Source of the DNA: Rhizobium sullae
GTDB lineage: Bacteria; Pseudomonadota; Alphaproteobacteria; Rhizobiales; Rhizobiaceae
Assembly (NCBI RefSeq): GCF_025200715.1
Contig: NZ_CP104144.1
Location: forward strand, 1,488,001-1,552,000
DNA length: 64,000 nucleotides
Reading direction: 5' to 3'
Part shown: in pieces, positions 1 through 9,226 of the stretch
How positions within the stretch are numbered: the stretch's first letter is position 1
Layout: each line of letters opens with the position of its first letter
Notes under the pieces: model-generated
Seen by the model: the letters and a program-made list of their open reading frames with translations, nothing else
Database searches by the model: none
What the model was told of the DNA's origin: nothing
Position numbers and translations under genes: made by a program

Positions 1-1467
1 CGGGCGTCGAAGGCAGTAGCCGCCGCGCCGGTTTCGGGCGGCACCCTGAAGGCGGCCGGCTGGTCGTCCTCGACCGCTGATACGCTCGACCCAGCCAAGG
101 CGTCGCTCTCGACCGACTATGTGCGCTGTTGCTCTTTCTACAACCGCCTCACCTTCCTCGATAAGAGCGGCACACCGCAGATGGAGCTTGCCGAAGCGAT
201 CGAGTCCAAAGATGCGAAGACCTGGACCGTCAAACTTAGAAGCGGTGTTACCTTCCACGATGGAAAGCCGCTCACGGCAGACGACGTCGTCTTCTCGCTG
301 AAGCGGCATCTCGACCCGTCGGTCGGCTCGAAGGTCGCGAAGATCGCCGCCCAAATGACGGGTTTCAAGGCAATCGACAAGCAGACGATCGAGATCACGC
401 TTGCAAATCCGAACGCCGACCTGCCGACCATCCTGTCGATGCATCACTTCATGATTGTCGCAGATGGCACCACCGACTTCTCCAAGGCCAACGGCACTGG
501 CGCTTTCGTCAAGGAAGTCTTCGAGCCAGGCGTGCGCTCGGTCGGCGTCAAGAACAAGAACTACTGGAAATCCGGCCCGAACGTTGATTCCTTCGAATAC
601 TTCGCCATCAGCGACGACAATGCCCGCGTCAACGCGCTGCTTTCGGGTGATATCCACCTTGCTGCCGCGATCAATCCGCGCTCGAGGCGCCTTGTTGAGA
701 CCCAAGGGGACAGCTTCGTGCTATCGAAGACGACCTCCGGCAACTACACCAACCTCAACATGCGGCTGGACATGGAGCCTGGCAATAAGCGGGATTTCAT
801 CGAGGGAATGAAGTATCTCGTGAACCGCGAGCAGATCGTCAAGTCGGCGTTGCGCGGCCTCGGCGAGGTCGGCAACGACCAGCCAGTGTCGCCCGCCAAC
901 TTCTATCGCAATGCCGATCTCAAGCCGAAAACCTTCGATCCGGACAAGGCGAAATTCCTTTTCGAGAAGGCCGGCGTCCTTGGTCAGTCGATCCCCGTGA
1001 TCGCCTCCGAAGCAGCCTCCTCCTCGATCGACATGGCGATGATCATCCAGGCCGCCGGCGCCGAGATCGGCATGAAGCTCGACGTCCAGCGCGTTCCTTC
1101 GGACGGTTACTGGGATAATTACTGGCTCAAGGCGCCGATCCACTTTGGCAACATCAATCCACGCCCTACGCCAGACATCTTATTCTCGCTGCTTTACACC
1201 TCGGAAGCGCCCTGGAACGAGAGCCAGTACAAGTCCGCGAAGTTCGACAAGATGCTGATCGAAGCCCGCGGCTCCCTTGATCAGGCGAAGCGCAAGGAAA
1301 TCTACAACGACATGCAGATCATGGTCGCCGAGGAAGCCGGCACGATCATCCCGGCCTATATCTCCAATGTCGACGCCACGACGGCCAAGCTCAGGGGCTT
1401 GGAAGCCAACCCGCTTGGCGGCCAGATGGGTTATGCCTTCGCGGAATATGTTTGGCTCGAAGCCTGA
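1..1467 (+). CDS. ABC transporter substrate-binding protein, peptide family (SBP_bac_5), 5'-truncated by window
   Basis: The reading frame is open from base 1, so the true start and any signal peptide lie upstream of the window; 488 residues are visible. The protein is a periplasmic binding protein of the dipeptide/oligopeptide/nickel class, which delivers its ligand to the inner-membrane permeases encoded next. The family hallmark is the stretch ending HDGKPLTADDVVFSLKR in the N-terminal third, followed by the usual long two-lobe SBP_bac_5 body. It heads an operon with two permeases and a double ATPase downstream. The ligand cannot be read from sequence; the adjacent Lrp regulator and FAD oxidase suggest an amino-acid derivative, peptide or opine-like compound (inference). 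Confidence 0.9.
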   Translation, partial: RASKAVAAAPVSGGTLKAAGWSSSTADTLDPAKASLSTDYVRCCSFYNRLTFLDKSGTPQMELAEAIESKDAKTWTVKLRSGVTFHDGKPLTADDVVFSLKRHLDPSVGSKVAKIAAQMTGFKAIDKQTIEITLANPNADLPTILSMHHFMIVADGTTDFSKANGTGAFVKEVFEPGVRSVGVKNKNYWKSGPNVDSFEYFAISDDNARVNALLSGDIHLAAAINPRSRRLVETQGDSFVLSKTTSGNYTNLNMRLDMEPGNKRDFIEGMKYLVNREQIVKSALRGLGEVGNDQPVSPANFYRNADLKPKTFDPDKAKFLFEKAGVLGQSIPVIASEAASSSIDMAMIIQAAGAEIGMKLDVQRVPSDGYWDNYWLKAPIHFGNINPRPTPDILFSLLYTSEAPWNESQYKSAKFDKMLIEARGSLDQAKRKEIYNDMQIMVAEEAGTIIPAYISNVDATTAKLRGLEANPLGGQMGYAFAEYVWLEA

Positions 1468-1556
1468 TGAAGCAAGGGGCCGGGGCGAAAACCGTCCCCG
1501 CTCCGCTTTCAGATTGCGCTATAGTCCTCCAGCCGAACGCCTAAGGGAGCGCGCGT

Positions 1557-2507
1557 GTGAACCAGCAAGTCCTATCCCTCATCTCGAGCCGATTGCTTAT
1601 CGCTCTGATCACGCTGGTGATCGTGTCGTTTGCGGTCTTCTTCGCCACGACGATGCTGCCTGGCGACACGGCGTCGATCCTCCTTGGCCAAGCCGCCACG
1701 CCGGAAGCCGTCGAAGGGCTTCGCAAGGCCATGCATCTGGATGAGCCGGCGATCTTGCGTTTCCTGCGCTGGCTCTCCGGCCTCGTGACAGGTGATCTTG
1801 GCACATCCTACGCCAACGACATGCCGATCGGCGAATTGATCGGCGGGCGCTTCGTCAACACGCTGAAGCTCGCCGGCGTAACCGCACTGTTTTCGGTCCC
1901 GATCGCGCTGACGCTCGGCATTACCGCGGCAATGCTGCGCGGCTCCCTTTACGACCGGATTGTCACCATTGTGACGATCGGCGTGATTTCGGTTCCGGAA
2001 TTCATGGTTGCGACTTCGGCCGTCCTTCTCTTCGCTGTCTACCTCAAATGGCTGCCGGCGCTCTCGCTTGCCAATGAAGTCCATTCCCTTGCAGACGTGC
2101 TCCGGGTCTATGCCATGCCGGTCATCACGCTGACCTTCGTGGTTTCCGCACAGATGATCCGCATGACGCGTGCAGCGGTCGTGGAAACGCTCACCACACC
2201 CTATGTCGAAATGGCTCTTTTGAAGGGCGCTTCCCGGGGCCGCATCGTGCTTAAGCATGCGCTGCCGAATGCGCTTGGCCCGATCGTCAACGCGATTGCT
2301 CTCTCCCTCTCCTATCTGCTCGGCGGCGTGATTATCGTCGAGACCATATTCAACTACCCCGGCATCGCAAAATTGATGGTTGACGCGGTCGCCACGCGCG
2401 ATCTGCCTCTGATCCAGAGCTGCGCGATGATCTTCTGTCTCGGCTATCTGGTCTTGACCACGCTTGCCGACATTATCGCCATTCTTTCCAATCCGAGGCT
2501 CAGATGA
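1557..2507 (+). CDS. ABC transporter permease, DppB/OppB type
   Basis: This 316-residue inner-membrane protein is the first permease of the peptide-type importer. It has an N-terminal membrane helix (LITLVIVSFAVFFATTML), a periplasmic stretch, then the BPD_transp_1 domain with the cytoplasmic coupling loop around LLKGASRGRIVLKHALPNAL. The start is GTG at 1557; AAGGGAG at 1543-1549 is a good ribosome binding site seven bases upstream. Its stop overlaps the start of the next permease by four bases, which indicates translational coupling. Confidence 0.92.
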   Translation: MNQQVLSLISSRLLIALITLVIVSFAVFFATTMLPGDTASILLGQAATPEAVEGLRKAMHLDEPAILRFLRWLSGLVTGDLGTSYANDMPIGELIGGRFVNTLKLAGVTALFSVPIALTLGITAAMLRGSLYDRIVTIVTIGVISVPEFMVATSAVLLFAVYLKWLPALSLANEVHSLADVLRVYAMPVITLTFVVSAQMIRMTRAAVVETLTTPYVEMALLKGASRGRIVLKHALPNALGPIVNAIALSLSYLLGGVIIVETIFNYPGIAKLMVDAVATRDLPLIQSCAMIFCLGYLVLTTLADIIAILSNPRLR

Positions 2508-3358
2508 CGACAGATATTCAACAACAGCAGCCAGCCGCACGCCGGATCGGCTACCGCTTCAATCTCGTCGGGGCCCTGGGGCTCAGCGTCATTCTCTTTT
2601 GGGCCTTTATCGCTATTTTTGCGCCGCTTCTCATTCCTTATCCAGTTGGCGAAATCGTCGACTTCGATTATTTCGGCCCGAGGTCGGCGCAGTTCTGGAT
2701 GGGATCGGACTATCTCGGCCGCGATATCTTCTCGCGCATCCTAATGGGCGCGCGCTACACGGTCGGCATATCGCTCGCTGCCGTTTCAATCGCCTGCGTC
2801 ACCGGCGTTGTCCTCGGCATGGTCGCCGCCGTAGCCGGCGGATGGACCGACTCACTTCTCAGCCGGTTTCTCGACGCGCTGCACTCCATCCCAAGCAAGC
2901 TGTTCGGGCTTGTCGTCGTGGCGGCCGTGGGTTCGTCGATCCCGGTCCTGATCCTCACGCTTTCGGTAGTTTACATCCCCGGTGCCTATCGTTTCGCCCG
3001 GGCCCTGGCAGTCAATGTCAACGCCATGGATTTCATCACCGTTGCGCGTATCCGCGGTGAAAATGTCTTCTATCTCATCGGCTCGGAAATCCTGCCGAAC
3101 ATCTTGGGTCCAGTGCTTGCCGATCTCGGCCTTCGTTTCGTGTTCATCGTGCTGCTCTTGTCTGGCCTCTCCTTCCTCGGCCTCGGCGTCCAGCCGCCCT
3201 ATGCAGATTGGGGTGCGCTCGTGCGCGAGAATATCGGCGGTCTGCCTTTCGGCGCGCCAGCGGTGATCTTTCCATCGATCGCGATCGCAAGCCTTACGAT
3301 CAGCGTCAACCTTTTGATCGACAACTTGCCCCAAAAGATCCGGGACCGGAGCGCATGA
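2504..3358 (+). CDS. ABC transporter permease, DppC/OppC type
   Basis: This is the second permease (284 residues) of the same importer. The motif GSDYLGRDIFSRILMGAR near residue 67 is diagnostic of the DppC/OppC family, and the coupling loop lies around VARIRGENVFYLIGSEILPN. The ATG overlaps the preceding stop (ATGA), and its own stop overlaps the ATG of the ATPase gene at 3355, so all three genes are probably translated as a coupled block. Confidence 0.92.
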   Translation: MTTDIQQQQPAARRIGYRFNLVGALGLSVILFWAFIAIFAPLLIPYPVGEIVDFDYFGPRSAQFWMGSDYLGRDIFSRILMGARYTVGISLAAVSIACVTGVVLGMVAAVAGGWTDSLLSRFLDALHSIPSKLFGLVVVAAVGSSIPVLILTLSVVYIPGAYRFARALAVNVNAMDFITVARIRGENVFYLIGSEILPNILGPVLADLGLRFVFIVLLLSGLSFLGLGVQPPYADWGALVRENIGGLPFGAPAVIFPSIAIASLTISVNLLIDNLPQKIRDRSA

Positions 3359-5016
3359 TGGCTAACCTCGTTGAAATCCGTAATCTGAAGGTCGAGGCGA
3401 AGACCGATTCCGGCCGGATCGTCGAAATCATCAAGGACGTCAGTTTCGACGTCGCGGCGGGTGAGATCGTCGCGCTGATCGGCGAAAGCGGATCGGGAAA
3501 GACCACCATTGCGCTGACCCTGATGGGTCATGCGCGCACGGGCTGTCAGATTTCTGGCGGCAGCGTGATGCTCGCAGGCAAGGACATGGCGAAGCTTCCT
3601 GAAAAGGAACGCGCCGCCATTCGCGGCCGAGAAGTCGCCTATGTGCCGCAGAGCGCGGCCGCGGCCTTCAATCCTGCAGCGACGATCATGGACCAGGTGA
3701 TCGAAGTCACCCGCATCCACCAACTGATGCCCGCCGCTGAAGCGAGACTACGTGCGATCGAGCTTTTCCGGGCGCTTTCACTGCCCAATCCCGAAACCAT
3801 CGGCGAGCGTTATCCGCACCAGGTTTCGGGCGGCCAGCTGCAGCGTCTTTCGGCCGCGATGGCCCTGATCGGCGATCCTAAGCTCGTCATTTTCGACGAA
3901 CCGACCACCGCGCTCGATGTCACGACCCAGATCGAGGTGCTGCGCGCCTTCAAGTCCGTGATGCGCAAGGGCGGCATTGCCGGCGTCTATGTCTCCCACG
4001 ACCTCGCGGTCGTTGCCCAGATCGCTGACCGGATCATCGTCTTGAAGGGCGGCGAGATACAGGAGAGTGGCGCGACAGGAGATATCCTGTCGGATGCAAA
4101 GCATCCCTATACCCGCGAACTGCTCGCCGCCTTCGAACCCAAGGCGCGAGGCACACAGCCGGTTGTGGCAACGGACAATCCCCACATCCTTGAAATCGAG
4201 AACGTGTTTGCCGGCTACGGCGCGATCCAGGTGGACGGTCTGCCTCTGGTGAGCGCCGTCCGCTCGGTCAGCCTCAAGGTCGAGCGCGGCCGCAATCTCG
4301 GTATCATCGGCGAGTCGGGCTGCGGAAAATCGACATTGGCGCGAACGATTGCCGGCATTCTGCCTGCCTCTGCGGGACAGATCGTCTTCAACGGGCGCCA
4401 ACTGGCGCAGAACGCCCGCCGGCGCACCCGCGAGCAACTGCGGGAATTGCAGATCGTCTTCCAATATGCCGATACCGCGCTCAATCCAGCCAAGTCGATC
4501 GAGGATATTCTGGCGCGGCCGCTCGTCTTTTATCACGGCATGGCCCGCAAGGCCCGTGACAAGCGGATCAACGAGCTTCTGAACATGGTGCAACTGCCTT
4601 CTTCCGTGCGCCACAGACGTCCGGCAGAGCTTTCCGGCGGCCAGAAGCAGCGCGTGAATTTCGCACGGGCTCTTGCTGCCGATCCGAAGCTGATCCTTTG
4701 CGATGAGATCACCTCGGCCCTCGACACGGTCGTCGCAGCAGCTGTCATCGATCTGCTCAAGGAGTTGCAGCGGGAACTCGGCCTCTCTTACATCTTCATC
4801 AGTCACGACCTTTCGGTAGTGGAAGCGATCTGCGACGAGATCGTCGTGATGTATGCAGGCGAAAAGGTCGAGGAGATCCTGCCGTCCAACAGAGAGAAGG
4901 TGCCGAAGCACCCCTATTCGCAGCTGCTCTTTTCCTCCGTGCCGAAACTCGATCCGAGCTGGCTTGACGGACTTGAACAGGATCCGGAACTGGTGCGCGC
5001 CTATTGCCGGCGCTGA
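3355..5016 (+). CDS. Peptide-type ABC importer ATPase, fused DppD-DppF
   Basis: This 553-residue cytoplasmic protein carries two complete ABC ATPase modules in one chain. Module 1 has Walker A GESGSGKTT (near residue 43), signature VSGGQLQRL and Walker B LVIFDEPTTALD. Module 2 has Walker A GESGCGKST, signature LSGGQKQRV and Walker B LILCDEITSALD. I place the start at the ATG at 3355 (MMANLVEIRNL) because it overlaps the permease stop; the open frame further upstream lies inside the permease gene. Fused ATPases are common for such importers in rhizobia. It powers the permeases encoded at 1557 and 2504. Confidence 0.93.
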   Translation: MMANLVEIRNLKVEAKTDSGRIVEIIKDVSFDVAAGEIVALIGESGSGKTTIALTLMGHARTGCQISGGSVMLAGKDMAKLPEKERAAIRGREVAYVPQSAAAAFNPAATIMDQVIEVTRIHQLMPAAEARLRAIELFRALSLPNPETIGERYPHQVSGGQLQRLSAAMALIGDPKLVIFDEPTTALDVTTQIEVLRAFKSVMRKGGIAGVYVSHDLAVVAQIADRIIVLKGGEIQESGATGDILSDAKHPYTRELLAAFEPKARGTQPVVATDNPHILEIENVFAGYGAIQVDGLPLVSAVRSVSLKVERGRNLGIIGESGCGKSTLARTIAGILPASAGQIVFNGRQLAQNARRRTREQLRELQIVFQYADTALNPAKSIEDILARPLVFYHGMARKARDKRINELLNMVQLPSSVRHRRPAELSGGQKQRVNFARALAADPKLILCDEITSALDTVVAAAVIDLLKELQRELGLSYIFISHDLSVVEAICDEIVVMYAGEKVEEILPSNREKVPKHPYSQLLFSSVPKLDPSWLDGLEQDPELVRAYCRR

Positions 5017-5031
5017 GAAAACGCCACTTCC

Positions 5032-5508
5032 TCACAACGGAAAGAGGCTGGTCAGCGGCATGTGGGCCTTGACGATCGGCGACTTCAGCACCACGAAGCT
5101 GAAATACTTGTCGATGCCGATATCCAAATCCGTCAACCGTTCCATGATGGTCTGGTACTCGCCGATGCCGGCGGTCACGAACTTCAGCATGTAATCGTAG
5201 CCGCCGGAGACCAGGTGGCACTCGATCACCTGATCGACCTTCTCGACGGCCGCCAGGAAGCGGGCGAAATCGATCTGCCTGTGATTCTTGAGGGTAATCT
5301 CGGTGAAGACCGTGAGCGTCTGACCGAGCTTGCCCACATTCACCTGGGCGGAATAGCCGACGATGTAGCCTTCCGCCTGCAGCTTCTTCACCCGCATGAG
5401 GCAGGGGCTTGGCGAAAGGTTGACCAATTCGGCAAGCTCGACATTGGTAATGCGGCCATTCTTCTGCAGCTCATAGAGAATTTTGACGTCGATCCGATCG
5501 AGTTTCAT
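5032..5508 (-). CDS. Lrp/AsnC-family transcriptional regulator
   Basis: This is a 158-residue regulator. It has an N-terminal winged HTH (MKLDRIDVKILYELQKNGR, then LAELVNLSPSPCLMRVKKLQ) and a C-terminal AsnC ligand-binding domain (VSGGYDYMLKFVTAG, near residues 103-117). The frame is open further upstream to 5646, but the family N-terminus begins at the ATG at 5506-5508. Regulators of this family respond to amino acids and often sit next to the gene they control; it is divergent from the FAD oxidase at 5742 and convergent with the importer operon. A 19-bp inverted repeat lies 37 bp upstream of its start and is a candidate autoregulatory site. Confidence 0.93.
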   Translation of the reverse strand: MKLDRIDVKILYELQKNGRITNVELAELVNLSPSPCLMRVKKLQAEGYIVGYSAQVNVGKLGQTLTVFTEITLKNHRQIDFARFLAAVEKVDQVIECHLVSGGYDYMLKFVTAGIGEYQTIMERLTDLDIGIDKYFSFVVLKSPIVKAHMPLTSLFPL

Positions 5509-5544
5509 GCGAGCCCTGCCATGTTGGTGTCTCCGAAAGGCAAC

Positions 5545-5563
5545 CGCAGCAGAAAATGCTGCG
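5545..5563. promoter_or_regulatory. Candidate Lrp/AsnC operator in the regulator/oxidase gap
   Basis: CGCAGCA-GAAAA-TGCTGCG is a perfect 7-bp inverted repeat with a 5-bp AT spacer, in the 233-bp gap between the divergent lrp and oxidase genes. The core AGAAAATGCTG (5551-5561) recurs exactly at 5661-5671, 110 bp away. Lrp-family proteins bind such dyads at several sites in a wrapped complex. Assignment to this regulator is inference. Confidence 0.5.
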
Positions 5564-5683
5564 TTATGCCGATCCGACCATAGCATATAAGCCCCTCCTG
5601 TCATTACCGGTGCGTTCGCCTCGTCAAGCATAAACGGTTGCAGCAACGCGCAAGCACGGTAGAAAATGCTGACCTCTCTTGAA

Positions 5684-5735
5684 CTCCAGCTACGTCTTTC
5701 TTGGCCAGGCGGTAGATTGATGGCTAAAGCTGGAG
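5684..5735 (+). promoter_or_regulatory. Inverted repeat that would bury the oxidase ribosome binding site
   Basis: CTCCAGCT (5684-5691) is exactly complementary to AGCTGGAG (5728-5735). The second arm contains the GGAG ribosome binding site (5732-5735) of the gene starting at 5742. If both arms are transcribed, the 8-bp stem closing a 36-nt loop could lower translation. The pairing is seen; a regulatory role is inferred. Confidence 0.35.
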
Positions 5736-5741
5736 ACGCCG

Positions 5742-7067
5742 ATGCCTGCCCCCCTTCAAAAAATCGAAACGAAGCAAGCCCTACCTGAAAGCGCTGATGC
5801 GGTGATCATCGGCGGCGGCATCGTCGGCGTCTTCACGGCCTACTATCTTGCACGCCGGGGCCTGAAAGTCGCCCTTGTTGAGAAAGGCCTGATCGGTGCT
5901 GAGCAGTCGAGCCGGAACTGGGGGTGGTGCCGCCAGCAAAACCGCGACGCACGGGAACTTCCGATCGCGACGAAGAGCCTCCACCTGTGGGAGCGATTTG
6001 CGGCCGAAACAGGCGAAGATACCGGGTTCCGGCGCTGCGGCCTCCTCTACCTCAGCAACAATGAGACCGAGCTTGAAGGCTGGGCGCGCTGGCGCGATTT
6101 TGCAACAACCGCAGGCGTGACGACGCATATGCTCGACAGCGTTCAGGCAGCCGAACGCGGAAAGGCCAGCGGCCGACTGTGGAAAGGTGGGGTCTTTTCG
6201 CCATCGGACGGGACTGCCGATCCCTCGCGCGCCGCACCGGCCGTTGCCCGAGCAATCATGAAACTCGGTAGCAGCGTGCATCAGAATTGCGCCGCGCGCG
6301 GCATCGAGACGACGGCTGGCCGATTGAGCGCCATTGTTACCGAGAAAGGAACCATCCGGACGCGTATGGCCATCATGGCTGGCGGCGCCTGGGCTTCGTC
6401 CTTCTGCCGCCAGCTCGGCGTCCGCTTTCCGCAAGCCTCCATCCGCTCGTCCATCCTTTCTGTTTCGGCCGGGGCGGACGGTCTGCCGGATGCGCTCCAC
6501 ACCGCCGAAATATCGATTACCCGGCGGGGCGATGGCGGTTTCACTTTGGCCATCAGCGGGCGCGGGCGGATCGACCCGACACCGCAGCAGCTTCGTTTCT
6601 CAAAAGAATTTCTGCCGATGTTCGTCCGTCGCTGGCGCAGCCTTGCGCCCGGCGGCACAGAAGGCTGGCGCTCGGGCCATGAGAGCCTGGCCCGTTGGCG
6701 TCTTGATGCTCCGACGCCGATGGAGCGGATGCGCATCCTCGATCCTGATCCGCATCGCAACACCGTTGCGCTCACTCATCGCCGCGCCTGCGCGCTTTTG
6801 CCTTCTCTGGCTGCGACAACCATAACGGCAGCCTGGGCGGGATATATAGACAGCACGCCGGACGGCGTGCCAGCCATCGGCGAAATAGCCTCGGTCCCGG
6901 GCTTTATCCTTGCCGCCGGCTTCAGCGGACATGGCTTCGGCATTGGCCCGGGCGCCGGGCATCTGATCGCCGATATCACCACCGGCGCAGAGCCGTTGGT
7001 AGACCCACGGGCCTATGATCCAAGCCGCTTTGAGAACTCCGCCTGGGGGAAGGTTGCCGACTTCTAA
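5742..7067 (+). CDS. FAD-dependent amine/amino-acid oxidoreductase (DAO family)
   Basis: This 441-residue flavoprotein has the N-terminal dinucleotide fold VIIGGGIVGVFTAYYLARRG (from residue 22) followed by the acidic VALVEKG strand end and SSRNWGWCRQQ, typical of the glycine/D-amino-acid oxidase (DAO) family. A second FAD-contacting segment with GYIDSTPDGVPAIG and GFSGHGFGIGPGAG lies near the C-terminus. Such enzymes oxidise secondary amines or amino acids such as sarcosine, D-amino acids or gamma-glutamylputrescine; the substrate here cannot be told. The start has GGAG seven bases upstream. Its neighbours, a divergent Lrp regulator and a peptide-type importer, suggest uptake and oxidation of one amino compound. 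Confidence 0.85.
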   Translation: MPAPLQKIETKQALPESADAVIIGGGIVGVFTAYYLARRGLKVALVEKGLIGAEQSSRNWGWCRQQNRDARELPIATKSLHLWERFAAETGEDTGFRRCGLLYLSNNETELEGWARWRDFATTAGVTTHMLDSVQAAERGKASGRLWKGGVFSPSDGTADPSRAAPAVARAIMKLGSSVHQNCAARGIETTAGRLSAIVTEKGTIRTRMAIMAGGAWASSFCRQLGVRFPQASIRSSILSVSAGADGLPDALHTAEISITRRGDGGFTLAISGRGRIDPTPQQLRFSKEFLPMFVRRWRSLAPGGTEGWRSGHESLARWRLDAPTPMERMRILDPDPHRNTVALTHRRACALLPSLAATTITAAWAGYIDSTPDGVPAIGEIASVPGFILAAGFSGHGFGIGPGAGHLIADITTGAEPLVDPRAYDPSRFENSAWGKVADF

Positions 7068-7155
7068 AATGCGTATTTCTTGTGCATTAGTTTTTGATGC
7101 TTAATTTTGCGGCTTTCAACTTGCCTGTTCTGTTGCGGTGCGTCATAAATGGCGC

Positions 7156-7743
7156 ATGAGCCGTTTCGACCTGACGATCCTTGTCATAGATGAAAATGCG
7201 ATCCGCGCCTCGATCATCGAGGAGGGGCTGCAGGAGGCCGGCCACACGCGCGTCACCGTGATTCACGAGGTCCAGGGCGTCGCGCGCATCATCGAGACGC
7301 TGAAGCCCGACGTCATCATCATCGACATCGAGAACCCGAACCGCGACATGATGGAGCACCTGTTCCAGCTGACGCGAACGGTCAGCCGGCCGATCGCGAT
7401 GTTTGTCGACCGGTCCGATACAGCTTCGATCGAAGCGGCCGTCGAGGCCGGCGTCTCTGCCTATATCGTCGACGGGCTGAAGAAGGAGCGGGTGAAACCG
7501 ATCCTCGATATGACCGTCAGCCGGTTCAATGCCTTCAGCCGCCTGCAGCGGGAACTCGCTGACGCAAAATCGGCGCTCGAGGAGCGCAAGGTCGTGGAGC
7601 GCGCAAAGGGCATTCTGATGAAGATGCGCGGCCTTTCGGAGGAACAGGCTTTCGCGCTGCTACGCCAGACGGCGATGAACGAGAAGAAGAAGATGTCCGA
7701 GATCGCGCAAAGCGTCGTGACGGCAGCAGGATTGCTGATGTGA
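7156..7743 (+). CDS. nasT: NasT-type ANTAR antiterminator (copy 1)
   Basis: This 195-residue protein has an N-terminal receiver-like domain (LTILVIDENAIRASIIEEGL) and a C-terminal ANTAR RNA-binding domain (VVERAKGILMKMRGLSEEQA, then LLRQTAMNEKKK, near residues 146-180). NasT proteins bind hairpins in the leaders of nitrate assimilation mRNAs and prevent termination; without nitrate they are held by NasS. The start at 7156 (MSRFDLTIL) matches copy 2; an in-frame ATG at 7138 is an alternative. The nasS-like gene follows with a 40-bp gap. It is a clear paralogue of the protein at 12620, with long identical blocks such as SIEAAVEAGVSAYIVDGLK. Confidence 0.92.
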   Translation: MSRFDLTILVIDENAIRASIIEEGLQEAGHTRVTVIHEVQGVARIIETLKPDVIIIDIENPNRDMMEHLFQLTRTVSRPIAMFVDRSDTASIEAAVEAGVSAYIVDGLKKERVKPILDMTVSRFNAFSRLQRELADAKSALEERKVVERAKGILMKMRGLSEEQAFALLRQTAMNEKKKMSEIAQSVVTAAGLLM

Positions 7744-7783
7744 CCCGGTGCCACGCCCATTCGATTGTCCGGAGGACTGCGGA

Positions 7784-9067
7784 GTGAATGCAGTGACGAG
7801 AATTGACACCCAGCAAGGGCGCGTCTCCGCGCCTTCACGACTCAGCAGCGAAGGCCCACGCGTTCTTCGCGCCGGCTTCATCCCGCTTGTCGACGCCTCG
7901 GTGCTGGTTGCAGCCGCGGAGTTCGGATTTGCCGAGAAGGAGGGTTTAACCCTCGATCTGGTCAGGGACGTTTCATGGGCGAATGTTCGCGACCGCCTGG
8001 CCTTTCGCCAGTTCGACATAGCCCATATGCTCTCGCCGATGCCCGTGGCGGCAATGCTTGGACTGGGCTCGAACCCCTCCCCGACCATCGCGCCCTTCTC
8101 ACTCGGACGCGGCGGCAATGCGATCACCCTTTCCACGCGCCTCTTCGAACGGATGCGCGAAGCAGCAAACGTTTCGGAAGCAGCCAGCGCCCTTGAAAGC
8201 GCGCGCGCCTTTGCATTGGTGCTGAACCAGATGCGGTTGGCCGGCGAGCCGGTGCCGACACTCGGGATGACCTATCCCTTTTCCTCGCACAATTATGAAT
8301 TCCGCTACTGGCTGGCCGCGGGCGGCATTGATCCCGACAAGGACGTCAAGCTCATCGTCGTGCCGCCCCCGCTCACCTCCGATGCCCTGGCTGCCGGCGC
8401 AATCGACGGCTTCTGCGTCGGCGCGCCCTGGAATATGGTGGCGTCCGAGCGCGGCGTCGGGCGGATCGTTGCGACGAAGCAGGACATCTGGCCCTCGGCG
8501 CCGGAAAAGGTCATCGGCATGCGGCCGGATTGGGCCGAGAGCCATCCGGAAACGGTCTCCCGGCTGATCGTGGCGCTGGATGCCGCAGCGCGCTGGTGCG
8601 ATCATGCCGAAAACCACGACGCGCTGGCTGCGGTACTTGCCGATCAGCGCTATATCGCAGCACCCGTCGAAATCATCCGGCGTGTGCTAGCCGGCGAGTT
8701 CAGCCTGGACGCCAAGGGCAACCGCCGCATCGTCGACAATTATTTCATGTTCCACCGCGGCTACGCGAACTATCCGCGGCCGAGCCAGGCGCTGTGGATC
8801 TACAGCCAGATGATCCGCTGGGGCCAGGCGGCAATCAACTTAAACAGCGCACGCGCGGCAGCGTCTGCCTATCGGCCCGATCTCTATAGGACAGCGCTCG
8901 GCGACACATGCACGCCGCCGGACGCCGATGTCCGAGTCGAAGGCGACAGCGACGGTGACCGCTTCATGGACGGCAGTATCTTCGATCCGGCGCGCCTCGG
9001 GGAGTATGTCGACGGATTTTCAGTCAAGAACACCCTGCCCTTTGTTCCGACTGCCGGCGAGGTCTGA
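7784..9067 (+). CDS. nasS: NasS-type cytoplasmic nitrate sensor, NrtA/CmpA fold (copy 1)
   Basis: This 427-residue protein is of the nitrate-binding NrtA family but has no Tat or lipoprotein signal, as expected of the cytoplasmic sensor NasS that sequesters NasT until nitrate binds. Family landmarks are LRAGFIPLVDASVLVAAAE, FRYWLAAGGIDPDKDVK and FCVGAPWNMVA. I choose the GTG at 7784, which has GGAGG at 7771-7775 eight bases upstream; the in-frame GTG at 7748 has no such site. It sits directly after nasT1 and directly before the sigma-54 promoter and leader of nrtA. Confidence 0.88.
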   Translation: MNAVTRIDTQQGRVSAPSRLSSEGPRVLRAGFIPLVDASVLVAAAEFGFAEKEGLTLDLVRDVSWANVRDRLAFRQFDIAHMLSPMPVAAMLGLGSNPSPTIAPFSLGRGGNAITLSTRLFERMREAANVSEAASALESARAFALVLNQMRLAGEPVPTLGMTYPFSSHNYEFRYWLAAGGIDPDKDVKLIVVPPPLTSDALAAGAIDGFCVGAPWNMVASERGVGRIVATKQDIWPSAPEKVIGMRPDWAESHPETVSRLIVALDAAARWCDHAENHDALAAVLADQRYIAAPVEIIRRVLAGEFSLDAKGNRRIVDNYFMFHRGYANYPRPSQALWIYSQMIRWGQAAINLNSARAAASAYRPDLYRTALGDTCTPPDADVRVEGDSDGDRFMDGSIFDPARLGEYVDGFSVKNTLPFVPTAGEV

Positions 9068-9144
9068 TCTTCTGCTGCTTTGCACAAAAGGCCGGCAGCA
9101 GTTTGCGTTGGAAACGGCATTAGCACAAAATATGCACATTCTTA

Positions 9145-9165
9145 TTTTAGGCCTAAAATTTAGGC
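9145..9165. promoter_or_regulatory. Two overlapping palindromes upstream of the nrtA promoter
   Basis: TTTTAGGCCTAAAA (9145-9158) is a perfect 14-bp palindrome and overlaps GCCTAAAATTTAGGC (9151-9165), a second dyad. They lie about 60-80 bp upstream of the sigma-54 -24 element, the distance at which activator sites are found. They do not match the NtrC consensus I know, so the binding protein is not assigned. Confidence 0.4.
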
Positions 9166-9226
9166 ATCGTCGCTGGTAGTGCTGATCCCCCTTTGATTTC
9201 AATGAGCTAGATCTCCGACCGGAAAC

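Noticed and set aside
7784..9067. Annotating both NasS genes as extra periplasmic nitrate-binding proteins (NrtA)
   Set aside because: Neither has a Tat, Sec or lipoprotein signal and both follow a NasT gene directly, unlike the true nrtA at 9427, which has a Tat signal and is followed by permease and ATPase genes.
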